Source of the DNA: DATAYF01 sp036272735
GTDB lineage: Bacteria > Chloroflexota > Ktedonobacteria > Ktedonobacterales > Ktedonobacteraceae
Direction: 5' to 3'
Assembly: GCA_036272735.1 (NCBI GenBank)
Contig: DATAYF010000439.1
Location: forward strand, 1 to 7,797
Length of the DNA: 7,797 bases
Position numbers and translations under genes: made by a program. The notes beneath the pieces were generated by a model that searched no databases, was not told the DNA's origin, and saw only the letters and a list, made by a program, of their open reading frames with translations. Below, one piece after another: positions 1-5,604 of the stretch (position 1 is the stretch's first letter; each line of letters starts with the position of its first letter).

Positions 1-90
1 ACCAAGCTCTCGCGCGACTTTGTCATTACAGACGCCGACGTGTCCTCGCCAGTCATCTACACCTGTAGGACTACGGGAAGCACTAAGTAA
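1..90. other. Left-edge fragment, possibly the end of an interrupted gene
   Basis: This stretch lies outside the IS5 terminal repeat. On the plus strand one frame is open from base 1 to a TAA at 88-90, giving 29 residues that include DFVITDADVSSPVIY. A second plus frame and one minus frame are also open across it, so the coding strand cannot be decided from 90 bases. I do not recognise a family. If the plus frame is real, its stop is supplied by the element that begins at about 87, which would make it a gene cut by insertion. Confidence 0.2.
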
Positions 91-102
91 CTATCTCAAA
101 AT
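87..102 (+). repeat. 16-bp terminal inverted repeat, left copy
   Basis: GTAACTATCTCAAAAT is the exact reverse complement of 5248-5263. On the minus strand it encodes the last codons of the IS5 transposase (I-L-R-stop), as is common where an IS end overlaps the end of its transposase gene. It is preceded by TAA at 84-86, which matches the TAA following the right copy at 5264-5266. An alternative phasing gives CTAAG on both sides (83-87 and 5263-5267). Confidence 0.7.
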
Positions 103-918
103 AGACAAACGATGCATCCGGCGATACCATAAGAGAGCACAGGCGAATTGAATGAGAGCGAGGAAGTTTTCAGATTTTTTGTCGTAACGGATGAGCAATG
201 CACGACATTTACTTAACCAGGCGAGCGTTCTTTCCACCACCTACCGACGCGCAGGATAGCGTTTTTCTTTGTTTACATCCCATTTCTCCTCACCAATGCG
301 GCGAATATGCGAGACATATTTCTGGTTCTCGACTGTTCTATGCCCGGTAGGATTATCATACCCTTTGTCTAAACATAAGTGTTGCGGATCATCTGACGTA
401 GGTGGAGGCCGATCCACGACAAAGGCCTCAATGGTTGGTTCTAACAATTTTGTGTCATGGACATTTGCACCAGCAATCACTACGGCAAGCGGTCCGCCAC
501 TGGCTTCCACGAGAATGCTCCGTTTTGTTCCCTTCTTTCCGCGATCTGTTGGATTGGGGCCAATGAGATCTCCCCCAAAGCGTGCTTTGCCCATCGCTCC
601 ATCAGCCGCTTGCCATTCCCAGTTCAGGTCGCCCAGTTCAGCACATGCCTCGATCAGCAGGGCCCAGATTCGGGTAAATACTCCTCGTCGGACCCAGCGT
701 TGAAACGTGCGATGGACAGAACTGTCATCAGGAAATTCGCTGGGCAAATGATTCCATTGGCACCCACTCCGCAATCGAAAGATGATCGCATCCAATGCAG
801 CACGCGAATCGATCCGTTTGCGTCCTCTGAGAGCGGGAGGATCGAGTAGAGCCAGGAGAGGAGCGATGTGTTCCCAGAGAAGATCTGGTATACGCCAAAT
901 TGTTAGGATGTCTTTCAA
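91..918 (-). pseudogene. IS5-family transposase, amber-interrupted
   Basis: This is a DDE transposase of the IS5 family. The N-terminal part has the conserved RSGCQWNHLP segment near residues 50-59, followed by the first catalytic Asp (D106 in AADGAMGKARFGG) and the second (D184 in LCLDKGYDNP). The open frame stops after 225 codons at a TAG (plus 241-243). Without that stop the frame continues for 49 codons, with VVERTLAWLSKCR and SENFLALIQFACALLWYRR, to a TAG at 91-93, giving 275 codons in all. IS5 relatives have Trp at the interrupted position (RRWVVERT), so a TGG-to-TAG change is the simplest explanation. The truncated product lacks the catalytic Glu of VVERT and should be inactive. The start is a TTG at 916-918, embedded in the stop codon of the neighbouring hydrolase gene. 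No ATG lies in a suitable place upstream. Confidence 0.9.
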
Positions 919-1514
919 AATGGTTCTGTTCCCTTGCCTTTTTCCTGTTCTGTCGGTGTTCCTTCCAGAACTTCGTCTGTCGTCATCACTTGGGCAAATT
1001 CTCCGTGGATACTGGTTAGGCTGATCGTATGAATATCCTCTGCCCGGTGGAGCCTCCCATCGGGTCCCATTCGATCAAAGGTTGCGGTCGCGTCACTCAC
1101 CAGATAGGTGAGGAAGCCTAAATTTCCTGCCATACGAACGGTCGTTTCGACACAATGATTGGTTGTTAATCCAGTCACCACAAGCGTCGTAATCTGTTGC
1201 TGCCGCAACAGCGTTTCAAGCGATGTCCCGATGAAAGCACTGTTCACCTGCTTGGTAATCAGCGTTTCACCTGGAAGAGGGTGTACCTGTGCTTTCAGAG
1301 CATATCCCGGGTTTGTAGGGTGTAAGGGTGAACCAGCAAAGCGGGATTGATGTTGGACATGAATGATTGGCCACTGCTGATCGCGCCATGCTTCCAGAAG
1401 GCGAACAATGTTGGCCTCCGCCAGGGGGTTGTTCCGTCTCCCCCAGATAGAATCATCAAATCCCTGTTGCACATCGATGATGAGTAAGGCTGCGTTGACG
1501 AATGAGGGCGCCAT
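915..1514 (-). CDS. Isochorismatase-family cysteine hydrolase
   Basis: This 199-residue protein belongs to the isochorismatase-like hydrolase superfamily, which includes nicotinamidases, N-carbamoylsarcosine amidases and true isochorismatases. The expected catalytic triad is visible: D14 in LLIIDVQQGF, K88 in ETLITKQVNSAF and C121 in TGLTTNHCVETTVR. The latter also carries the usual cis-peptide and Cys neighbourhood, followed by MAGNLGF and the VSDAT motif. The substrate cannot be told from sequence. A ribosome binding site AAGGAG lies 8-9 bases before the ATG, at plus 1523-1529. The family-like part ends near residue 183. The last 16 residues (GTPTEQEKGKGTEPF and one before) are low-complexity, and the TGA stop lies in the TTTTGAAAGAC sequence that starts the IS5 transposase, so the native C-terminus may have been replaced by element sequence. 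It is divergent from an Lrp-type regulator, a common pairing for cytoplasmic hydrolases. Confidence 0.88.
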   Translation of the reverse strand: MAPSFVNAALLIIDVQQGFDDSIWGRRNNPLAEANIVRLLEAWRDQQWPIIHVQHQSRFAGSPLHPTNPGYALKAQVHPLPGETLITKQVNSAFIGTSLETLLRQQQITTLVVTGLTTNHCVETTVRMAGNLGFLTYLVSDATATFDRMGPDGRLHRAEDIHTISLTSIHGEFAQVMTTDEVLEGTPTEQEKGKGTEPF

Positions 1515-1543
1515 AGTGAGAACTCCTTTTCCTTCAATAGTTT

Positions 1544-1570
1544 CCAGGAGAAGTATATACTACTTCCAGG
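1544..1570. promoter_or_regulatory. Dyad operator candidate between hydrolase and Lrp genes
   Basis: GAAGTA (1550-1555), TATAC (1556-1560), TACTTC (1561-1566) form a 17-bp inverted repeat, bordered by two copies of CCAGG (1544-1548 and 1566-1570). A TATACT on the minus strand (1552-1557) could be the -10 of the hydrolase gene and lies inside the dyad. This is the natural place for the adjacent Lrp/AsnC regulator to bind, but that is inferred from position alone. Confidence 0.5.
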
Positions 1571-1580
1571 CCATTTCTGC

Positions 1581-1586
1581 TATACT
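1581..1586 (+). promoter_or_regulatory. Probable -10 box of the Lrp-type gene
   Basis: TATACT lies about 50 bases before the start codon at 1635. The expected -35 position (around 1558-1563) falls in the dyad and is poor, as is usual for a regulated promoter. A GGAG at 1624-1627 provides the ribosome binding site for the ATG at 1635. Confidence 0.4.
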
Positions 1587-1634
1587 CTCTTTGGAAAAAG
1601 AAAAGAATATCCCAAGATATGATGGAGAAAAGTC

Positions 1635-2130
1635 ATGGCCGCAAAAGAATCTTCACTTGAGCTTGATGACATCGATTGGTGTCTTCTCGACCTCTTGCGC
1701 AAGAACGCTCGCTTGACCTTTGCCGAACTCGGTCGCCAAGTCCACCTCACGTTAGCCGCAGCAGCTGAACGCGTGCGAAAATTGGAAGAGCACGGGATCA
1801 TTAGCGGGTATCATGTCGCGCTCAATGCGCATCGCCTTGGATTTAACCGTTCAAGCCTTTTTGCGCGTCACTTCCACGAAGGAAAACTGTGCACGAGTTG
1901 TCGCGCTCGCACAAACGTTACCTGAAGTGCGTGAGGCTTATCGAGTGACAGGGAGCGAATCCTATCTGTTGAAAGTGTACACGGTATCCATAGCACACTT
2001 AGAAGAACTCATCGATCAATTTCTCGCCGTTGCTGATGTCACGACTTCCCTTATTCTCTCCACTCCCGTTCAAAAGCCTGCTCTTGAGCGAATTACGGAA
2101 ATGGCATACAGTTCCAAAGAAACATGCTGA
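1635..2130 (+). pseudogene. Lrp/AsnC-family regulator with a +1 frameshift
   Basis: The first frame gives the N-terminal winged helix of an Lrp/AsnC protein: LDDIDWCLLDLLRKNARLTF, then AELGRQVHLTLAAAAERVRKLEEHGIISGY, then HVALNAHRLG. At the T run 1842-1844 the family match jumps by one base to the next frame. That frame supplies the RAM (AsnC ligand-binding) domain: LTVQAFLRVTSTKENCARV, TLPEVREAYRVTGSESYLLKV and AHLEELIDQFLAV, ending in TTSLILSTPVQK. Removing one T would give a normal protein of about 164 residues. The upstream frame ends at a TGA at 1923-1925. The heptamer there is not a recognised slippery site for the needed shift, so inactivation or a sequence error is likelier than programmed frameshifting. 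The gene is divergent from the hydrolase that it presumably controlled. The base composition resembles the hydrolase rather than the GC-rich MFS block that follows. Confidence 0.85.
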
Positions 2131-2219
2131 GTCGAGAGAAGTTCTATTTTGGCCCTTGAGTATGAACAGCAGGGAAAGAACACAGCGGAGATAATCTCTA
2201 CTGCTGCATCGCAGGTGGT

Positions 2220-2272
2220 AAGCAGACAATTTGCCTGTATTATGTTCCTCTGCTTGTCTGCTTGTCTGCTTG
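2220..2272. repeat. Tandem octamer forming alternative hairpins between convergent genes
   Basis: CTGCTTGT is repeated nearly three times at 2250-2272. AAGCAGACAA at 2220-2229 is the exact reverse complement of TTGTCTGCTT, which occurs twice in the tandem (2254-2263 and 2262-2271). Either copy can form a 10-bp stem. It sits between the 3' ends of the convergent Lrp and MFS genes and may help end transcription, though it has no clear U tract. Confidence 0.5.
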
Positions 2273-2275
2273 GGA

Positions 2276-3571
2276 TCAGCGCTTGCTTTGGGCAACCATT
2301 ATGCGCTCTGAACCCGCGCGGGCAGGACGGCAAAGGATCAGGAAGAGTAGAAGGGTCGCCAGACTGAACGCGGCAATGGAACCGGCCATAGGCAGAGCGC
2401 TCGCGGTACCACCCAGGCCCACCAGCGGGGCGACGACGGCTCCAATGGCGAACTGCAAGACTCCTAGAAGGCCCGACGCACTGCCCGCGGCGCGGGTTGT
2501 AGCCAGTGCCAGCGTTGTAGCGTTCGGCATGATCAAGCCCAGGCTGGCGGCGAGCAAGAAAAACGAGGGCAAGATACCCACCAGGCCAATACCAGCCAGG
2601 ATAGCCACGAGCAAGGTCACACCCCCCAGAAGCAGCATACCATACCCGAAGGTCAGCAGCGTTTGCGACGAGACACGCCCAACCAGCCGACTATTCACCT
2701 GGGCTATGATGACAATCCCCAGGGCGTTAGCACCGAAAATCCAGCCCAGCGTCTGGGGCGAGACACCATAGATGACCTGCAAGACGAAAGGTGAAATGGA
2801 GATGTAGATAATGCAGGCCGTGAAGGCGAAGCCGCAGGAGAGGGCATAGCCAACGAAACGGCGATCCATCAATAGATCACGAAAATCCTTCAGCGAAGCA
2901 GAGAGACCACCATGCTGGCGCTGGCTCACCGGAAGAGTTTCGCCGAGCCCAAACAGAGAGCCCGCGAACACGACCATGCCGCTGAGAGCGATGGTCGCAA
3001 AGACCCCGTGCCAGGAAGTAAACCTGAGTAACTGGCCACCGATCACGGGTGCGATCATGGGCGCGAGACCGTTAATCTGCATCAGCAAAGAGAAGAAACG
3101 CGCTCGTGTCAGGCCCTGGTAGAGGTCACTGACAATCGCGAGAGCCAGTGCAACCCCTGCGGCTCCGGCAATACCCTGGATAAAACGCAGTGCGATTAGC
3201 AGGTAGATCGAAGGCGCGACCGCGCACAGCAGAGAGGTCAGGGCAAAGGCCGCGACGCCGATGAGCAGAGGGCGGCGCCGTCCCAGCGCGTCACTAATAG
3301 GCCCGGCAACCACCTGACCCAGCGCCAGGCCGAGAATAAAAGCGCTCAAGGTCATCTGCGTCTGCGAAGCCGCAGCTACCAGATCGTGACCCAGAGCCGG
3401 CAGCGAGGGCACATACATATCATTCGCCAGCGGTCCCAGCGCCCCCAATCCTCCCAGAATGAGCACATGGCTCATGTGAATCTTACCACCACTTCCCCCA
3501 CTGACCGGCGCTAACTGTTCAGTTTCTACGACAACAGCCTCTACCGCTGCTTTTTGTTTACTTTGTTGCAT
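2276..3571 (-). CDS. MFS drug-resistance exporter, Bcr/CflA type
   Basis: This 431-residue polytopic inner-membrane protein of the major facilitator superfamily best fits the Bcr/CflA (DHA1) drug:proton antiporters. The first helix carries the characteristic GPLANDMYVPSLPAL (residues 46-60, with D51). Motif A of the 2-3 loop is GPISDALGRRRPL (90-102), and a motif C-like LAPMIAPVIGGQLL occupies 169-182. The hydrophobic pattern fits 12 helices. The first 32 residues are polar and low in complexity. A start at M33 (minus strand, plus 3473-3475) is possible, but AAGGAA about 11 bases before the first ATG supports the longer form. The substrate is unknown. The gene follows the PPOX gene on the same strand after 54 bases, so the two probably form one transcript controlled by the divergent LysR. 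Confidence 0.9.
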   Translation of the reverse strand: MQQSKQKAAVEAVVVETEQLAPVSGGSGGKIHMSHVLILGGLGALGPLANDMYVPSLPALGHDLVAAASQTQMTLSAFILGLALGQVVAGPISDALGRRRPLLIGVAAFALTSLLCAVAPSIYLLIALRFIQGIAGAAGVALALAIVSDLYQGLTRARFFSLLMQINGLAPMIAPVIGGQLLRFTSWHGVFATIALSGMVVFAGSLFGLGETLPVSQRQHGGLSASLKDFRDLLMDRRFVGYALSCGFAFTACIIYISISPFVLQVIYGVSPQTLGWIFGANALGIVIIAQVNSRLVGRVSSQTLLTFGYGMLLLGGVTLLVAILAGIGLVGILPSFFLLAASLGLIMPNATTLALATTRAAGSASGLLGVLQFAIGAVVAPLVGLGGTASALPMAGSIAAFSLATLLLFLILCRPARAGSERIMVAQSKR

Positions 3572-3625
3572 TGTTAAAGATTTCCTTTTGAATACAATAT
3601 CTTCGATAATTCGCCTGGCAGGATG

Positions 3626-4048
3626 TTATGATTCTTTCCTGTATTCTTGCGATGGGAAAGTAAACACACGCTGCGGCTCAACAAAGATGGCAACTCGCTC
3701 CTCTCCTGGCATGCGCTCGTCGGCGGCGACATCTCGCTTGAGGTACTTTTGCGACATCGCGTTGCTGAAACGGTAATCGGGATCTTCTTCGATGCGCGCA
3801 ACCGTGCCGCGGATCTCTAGCGAACGATAAGGATTGGCGGAATCGGCCAGTGCGATCGCAATCCGCGGCTCGCGCAGGAGGTTGCGATGCTTCTGGCGAA
3901 TTTTGTTCATGCTAAAAATGAGATGGGTGCCATCCCAGTTGAACCAGACGGGACTGACTTGCGGCTCCCCCTTCGGTCCAATGGTCGCTATATATGCCGT
4001 GGTGGTAGATTGCAGAATATCGAGAAAGTTCTCTGGAATAATTGACAT
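3626..4048 (-). CDS. PPOX-fold flavin/F420-dependent protein
   Basis: A 140-residue protein of the pyridoxamine 5'-phosphate oxidase-like split-barrel fold, closest in style to the small F420-dependent PPOX-class enzymes. Recognisable family features are the opening strand TAYIATIGPKGEPQVSPVWF (residues 17-36), the ligand-binding strand HLIFSMNKIRQKHRNLLREP (42-61) and the RSLEIRGTVARIEEDP strand pair (75-90). Members reduce or oxidise small molecules with FMN or F420, and some bind haem. The cofactor cannot be assigned here by eye. GGAAGAG about 10 bases before the ATG is the likely ribosome binding site. Pairing with an exporter and a divergent LysR suggests a chemical stress or detoxification unit; this is inference from context. 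Confidence 0.87.
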   Translation of the reverse strand: MSIIPENFLDILQSTTTAYIATIGPKGEPQVSPVWFNWDGTHLIFSMNKIRQKHRNLLREPRIAIALADSANPYRSLEIRGTVARIEEDPDYRFSNAMSQKYLKRDVAADERMPGEERVAIFVEPQRVFTFPSQEYRKES

Positions 4049-4073
4049 GGTAACCCGCTCTTCCTTGTTTCTT

Positions 4074-4090
4074 TCCTGTATCAGACAGGA
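4074..4090. promoter_or_regulatory. Short dyad in the PPOX leader
   Basis: TCCTGT (4074-4079), ATCAG, ACAGGA (4085-4090) is a perfect 6-bp inverted repeat with a 5-base centre. It lies about 26 bases upstream of the PPOX start codon, between that gene and the LysR promoter. It could be an operator half or a leader hairpin. Confidence 0.35.
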
Positions 4091-4110
4091 CTATGCCTGG
4101 CTTTGTGCTG

Positions 4111-4128
4111 GTCAGAAATCTTTCTGAC
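4111..4128. promoter_or_regulatory. 18-bp palindrome in the PPOX/LysR intergenic region
   Basis: GTCAGAAA (4111-4118), TC, TTTCTGAC (4121-4128) is a perfect 8-bp inverted repeat with a 2-base centre. It lies just upstream of the LysR promoter at 4134-4163, where LysR-type regulators often bind for autoregulation and control of the divergent operon. Binding by this LysR protein is inferred from position. Confidence 0.5.
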
Positions 4129-4133
4129 TTCAT

Positions 4134-4163
4134 TTGCCAGGAGTATACCTGATCTGGTACAAT
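4134..4163 (+). promoter_or_regulatory. Promoter of the LysR gene
   Basis: TTGCCA (4134-4139) is separated by 18 bases from TACAAT (4158-4163), a good sigma-70-type match. The ATG at 4162 overlaps this -10 box and so cannot be the translation start; this supports the start at 4207. Confidence 0.55.
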
Positions 4164-4171
4164 GAACGCAA
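4142..4171 (-). promoter_or_regulatory. Possible divergent promoter of the PPOX-MFS unit
   Basis: On the minus strand TTGCGT (plus 4166-4171) is followed 18 bases later by TATACT (plus 4142-4147). It overlaps the LysR promoter head to head, the usual arrangement for a LysR regulator and its target. The -35 match is weak. Confidence 0.35.
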
Positions 4172-4206
4172 ATCATGTTTATCATGTCCTCATGAAAGGT
4201 GTGCAT

Positions 4207-5106
4207 ATGAATTTTTCACAATTCCAGAGCCTGGTAGCGCTGGAGGAGACGGGTAGTTTCACGGAGGCAGCTTTTGCGATTGATCTGACGCAATCGGCGG
4301 TCAGCCATGCTCTGGCGGCCCTGGAAAAGGAACTCGGTGTGACGCTGCTTGAACGCAATCGCACAGGCGTGGTGGCGCTGACCAGCATTGGAGAGAAGGT
4401 CATTCCACATATGCGCTCCATCCTGGCCTCGGCTGCGGCTATTGAACAGGAGGCAAAGGCCGCGCGAGGACTGGCGGCTGGAAAAGTACGCGTGGGCAGC
4501 ATGGAATCGATCGTTCCTCCCCATCTGCTGGCGAGTATCTTAACCCGTTTTCAGACCGCGTACCCGGAGATAGAGGTGGTTCTGTTTGAAGGCGCGATGT
4601 TCGAGGTGGGAGAATGGATTGAAAAGAGCGTGATCGATGTCGGTTTTGTGATTATGCCCGCGCCAGGGATTAACAACACGTTGATCACCACTGATGAGAT
4701 GTGCCTGCTCGTTCCAGCCGGACACCACCTGCACACCAGGAAGGCTGTTACGCCCGCTGAACTGCGCGAAGAGGGTTTTGTGATGGAAAAAAACCAGTGT
4801 TCCTTGCGCTTGATGCAGCGAGCGGGCCTGGTGCCAAACAAAAGCAAGCCGTCGATTCGCTATCAGGCCAGTGACAGCGCGACTATCCTTGCGATGGTCC
4901 GCGAGGGACTTGGCATCACTCTGATACCGCGCGCCATCTTGCCGCCAAAACTGGAAGGGCTAGTAGCTCTCCCGCTCGACCCGTCATTTCATTTCCAGCT
5001 CGGCCTCGCAGTCAAGGCCCAAGAGACTGCCACGCCCGCCGCAAAGCTGTTCGTCCAGACGGCTGTGGAATGCGCCCAAAAGCAGAGTGCTGGCATGGCT
5101 GCTTGA
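4207..5106 (+). CDS. LysR-family transcriptional regulator
   Basis: This 299-residue LysR-type regulator has its winged helix-turn-helix in residues 1-61 (MNFSQFQSLVALEETGSFTE, with LTQSAVSHALAALEKELGV as the recognition region, then LLERN). A linker helix follows (70-90), then a periplasmic-binding-protein-like effector domain starting at GKVRVGSMES. The effector ligand is unknown. I chose the ATG at 4207 over the one at 4162. AAAGG lies about 8 bases upstream of 4207, family alignments start at this point, and the 4162 ATG falls inside the -10 box. The protein has the standard length for the family and looks intact. Divergence from the PPOX-MFS pair, with overlapping promoters, makes those genes the likely targets. 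Confidence 0.93.
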   Translation: MNFSQFQSLVALEETGSFTEAAFAIDLTQSAVSHALAALEKELGVTLLERNRTGVVALTSIGEKVIPHMRSILASAAAIEQEAKAARGLAAGKVRVGSMESIVPPHLLASILTRFQTAYPEIEVVLFEGAMFEVGEWIEKSVIDVGFVIMPAPGINNTLITTDEMCLLVPAGHHLHTRKAVTPAELREEGFVMEKNQCSLRLMQRAGLVPNKSKPSIRYQASDSATILAMVREGLGITLIPRAILPPKLEGLVALPLDPSFHFQLGLAVKAQETATPAAKLFVQTAVECAQKQSAGMAA

Positions 5107-5247
5107 CAGCCGGGCAGGGGCACGGTTTATCATATACTCATCAGAGACCCCACGCGTGAACGCGGGGCTTGCGCAAGCAGGCCTGATCCTGACCAGACTC
5201 AGTGACTCGTCTTCAGACGGAGAAAACGCCGTTAATACTCAAGGGAC
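5107..5247. other. Intergenic stretch after LysR with IS-like remains
   Basis: No gene is supported here. It contains an IS200/IS605-like hairpin (5149-5167), the palindrome CTTGCGCAAG (5168-5177) and a small CGTCT-TC-AGACG inverted repeat near 5208-5219. No convincing terminator with a T run follows the LysR stop. Confidence 0.4.
5149..5167 (-). repeat. IS200/IS605-like subterminal hairpin, solo
   Basis: Read on the minus strand this is CCC-CGCG-TTCA-CGCG-T-GGG: a 7-bp stem with one bulged base and a TTCA loop, preceded by AAGC. The hairpin at 7357-7377 in front of the TnpB gene shares the AAGC lead, the outer CCC/GGG block, the single bulge and the TTCA loop. It is probably the relic of a related element end, in the opposite orientation. 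No TnpA or TnpB remnant is visible beside it. Confidence 0.4.
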
Positions 5248-5263
5248 ATTTTGAGATAGTTAC
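5248..5263 (-). repeat. 16-bp terminal inverted repeat, right copy
   Basis: ATTTTGAGATAGTTAC is the exact inverted copy of 87-102, followed by TAA at 5264-5266. The bases to its left do not encode the transposase C-terminus that accompanies the left copy, so homology is confined to the repeat itself, as expected of the opposite end of a transposon. Confidence 0.65.
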
Positions 5264-5266
5264 TAA

Positions 5267-5371
5267 GAGGTACAACAGCTCCAGCACGAGAAACAGGGAC
5301 GCAGCTTTGCCCTCGCCGAAGCTATCCAGGCCATTGAACGGCTGCAGGAGCACGCCAAAGAGCCTTTGTGA
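5267..5371 (+). pseudogene. Orphan C-terminal coding fragment beside the inverted repeat
   Basis: Immediately outside the right repeat, one frame reads 34 codons to a TGA: EVQQLQHEKQGRSFALAEAI followed by QAIERLQEHAKEPL. The composition is that of an amphipathic helical protein end, with good codon use and no start codon or ribosome binding site. This suggests the 3' end of a gene cut by the element. I do not recognise the family. The left-edge fragment does not join to it in the same frame if the unit is removed cleanly, so a single interrupted gene is not shown. Confidence 0.3.
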
Positions 5372-5600
5372 GAGGCATACGCTCGAACCGGTGTGCTCTC
5401 TCAGCGATGTTCGCCAGCATCCTGACCCTCCCTCTTGTAGCCATGCTCACGAAAGGAGAGGTTTCTTCTGTTCCCAGTACCCACGGGAGAGGCTCATTTT
5501 TACAGCCAATGACGGCCTGTAACTGCCTGTAACTGCCAAACACGAAGTTGCCAATTTTCTACACTCTGCTGAGGCCTCTTGTTTGGCCTATTCACGAGGA
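5372..5600. other. Intergenic stretch without a recognisable gene
   Basis: Open frames here have no ribosome binding site or family features. The only structure seen is a perfect tandem duplication of CCTGTAACTG at 5516-5535. A weak extended -10 (TGT-GATACA at 5602-5610, with TTGGCC at 5583-5588) could start transcription of the downstream monooxygenase. Confidence 0.4.
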
Positions 5601-5604
5601 GTGT

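Larger units (their letters stand above)
87..5263. mobile_element. Candidate 5.2-kb unit bounded by 16-bp inverted repeats
   Basis: Perfect 16-base inverted repeats at 87-102 and 5248-5263 enclose the IS5 transposase pseudogene, the isochorismatase-like hydrolase, the broken Lrp regulator, the MFS exporter, the PPOX protein and the LysR regulator. A same-strand TAA flanks both ends, which fits the short TNA-type target duplications known for parts of the IS5 family. The right repeat is not preceded by transposase C-terminal codons, so it is not simply a 3'-truncated second copy of the IS. No matching repeat is visible just upstream of the transposase start, where an ordinary IS5 would have its other end. 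This suggests either a passenger-carrying IS or a composite structure with internal loss. It is an inference and needs comparative data. Confidence 0.35.

Noticed and set aside
75..933. A simple IS5 copy bounded by GGGAA at both ends
   Set aside because: GGGAAG (75-80) and the inverted GGGAAC (928-933) match over only 5 bases and no target duplication flanks them.
918..940. IS5 left end taken as an inverted match to the 16-bp repeat
   Set aside because: The sequence near the transposase start (CATTTTGAAAGAC on the minus strand) resembles the repeat only in direct orientation and over about 8 bases, so it is not a terminal inverted repeat partner.
1838..1848. Programmed frameshifting in the Lrp gene
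   Set aside because: The shift needed is +1 and the site lacks a known +1 slippery codon with a stop or a stimulatory structure; a -1 slip at the TTTAAC would not restore the frame.
4162..4206. Longer LysR start
   Set aside because: The ATG at 4162 is inside the -10 box TACAAT, the AGGAG is too far upstream, and the family N-terminus starts at 4207.
5149..5177. Intrinsic terminator for the LysR gene
   Set aside because: The hairpin is followed by CTTGCGCAAG and not by a T run; its resemblance to the tnpB-side hairpin fits better.
5202..5522. 106-codon open frame after the LysR gene
   Set aside because: It runs through the inverted repeat, has no ribosome binding site and shows no domain; a different frame there looks more protein-like.
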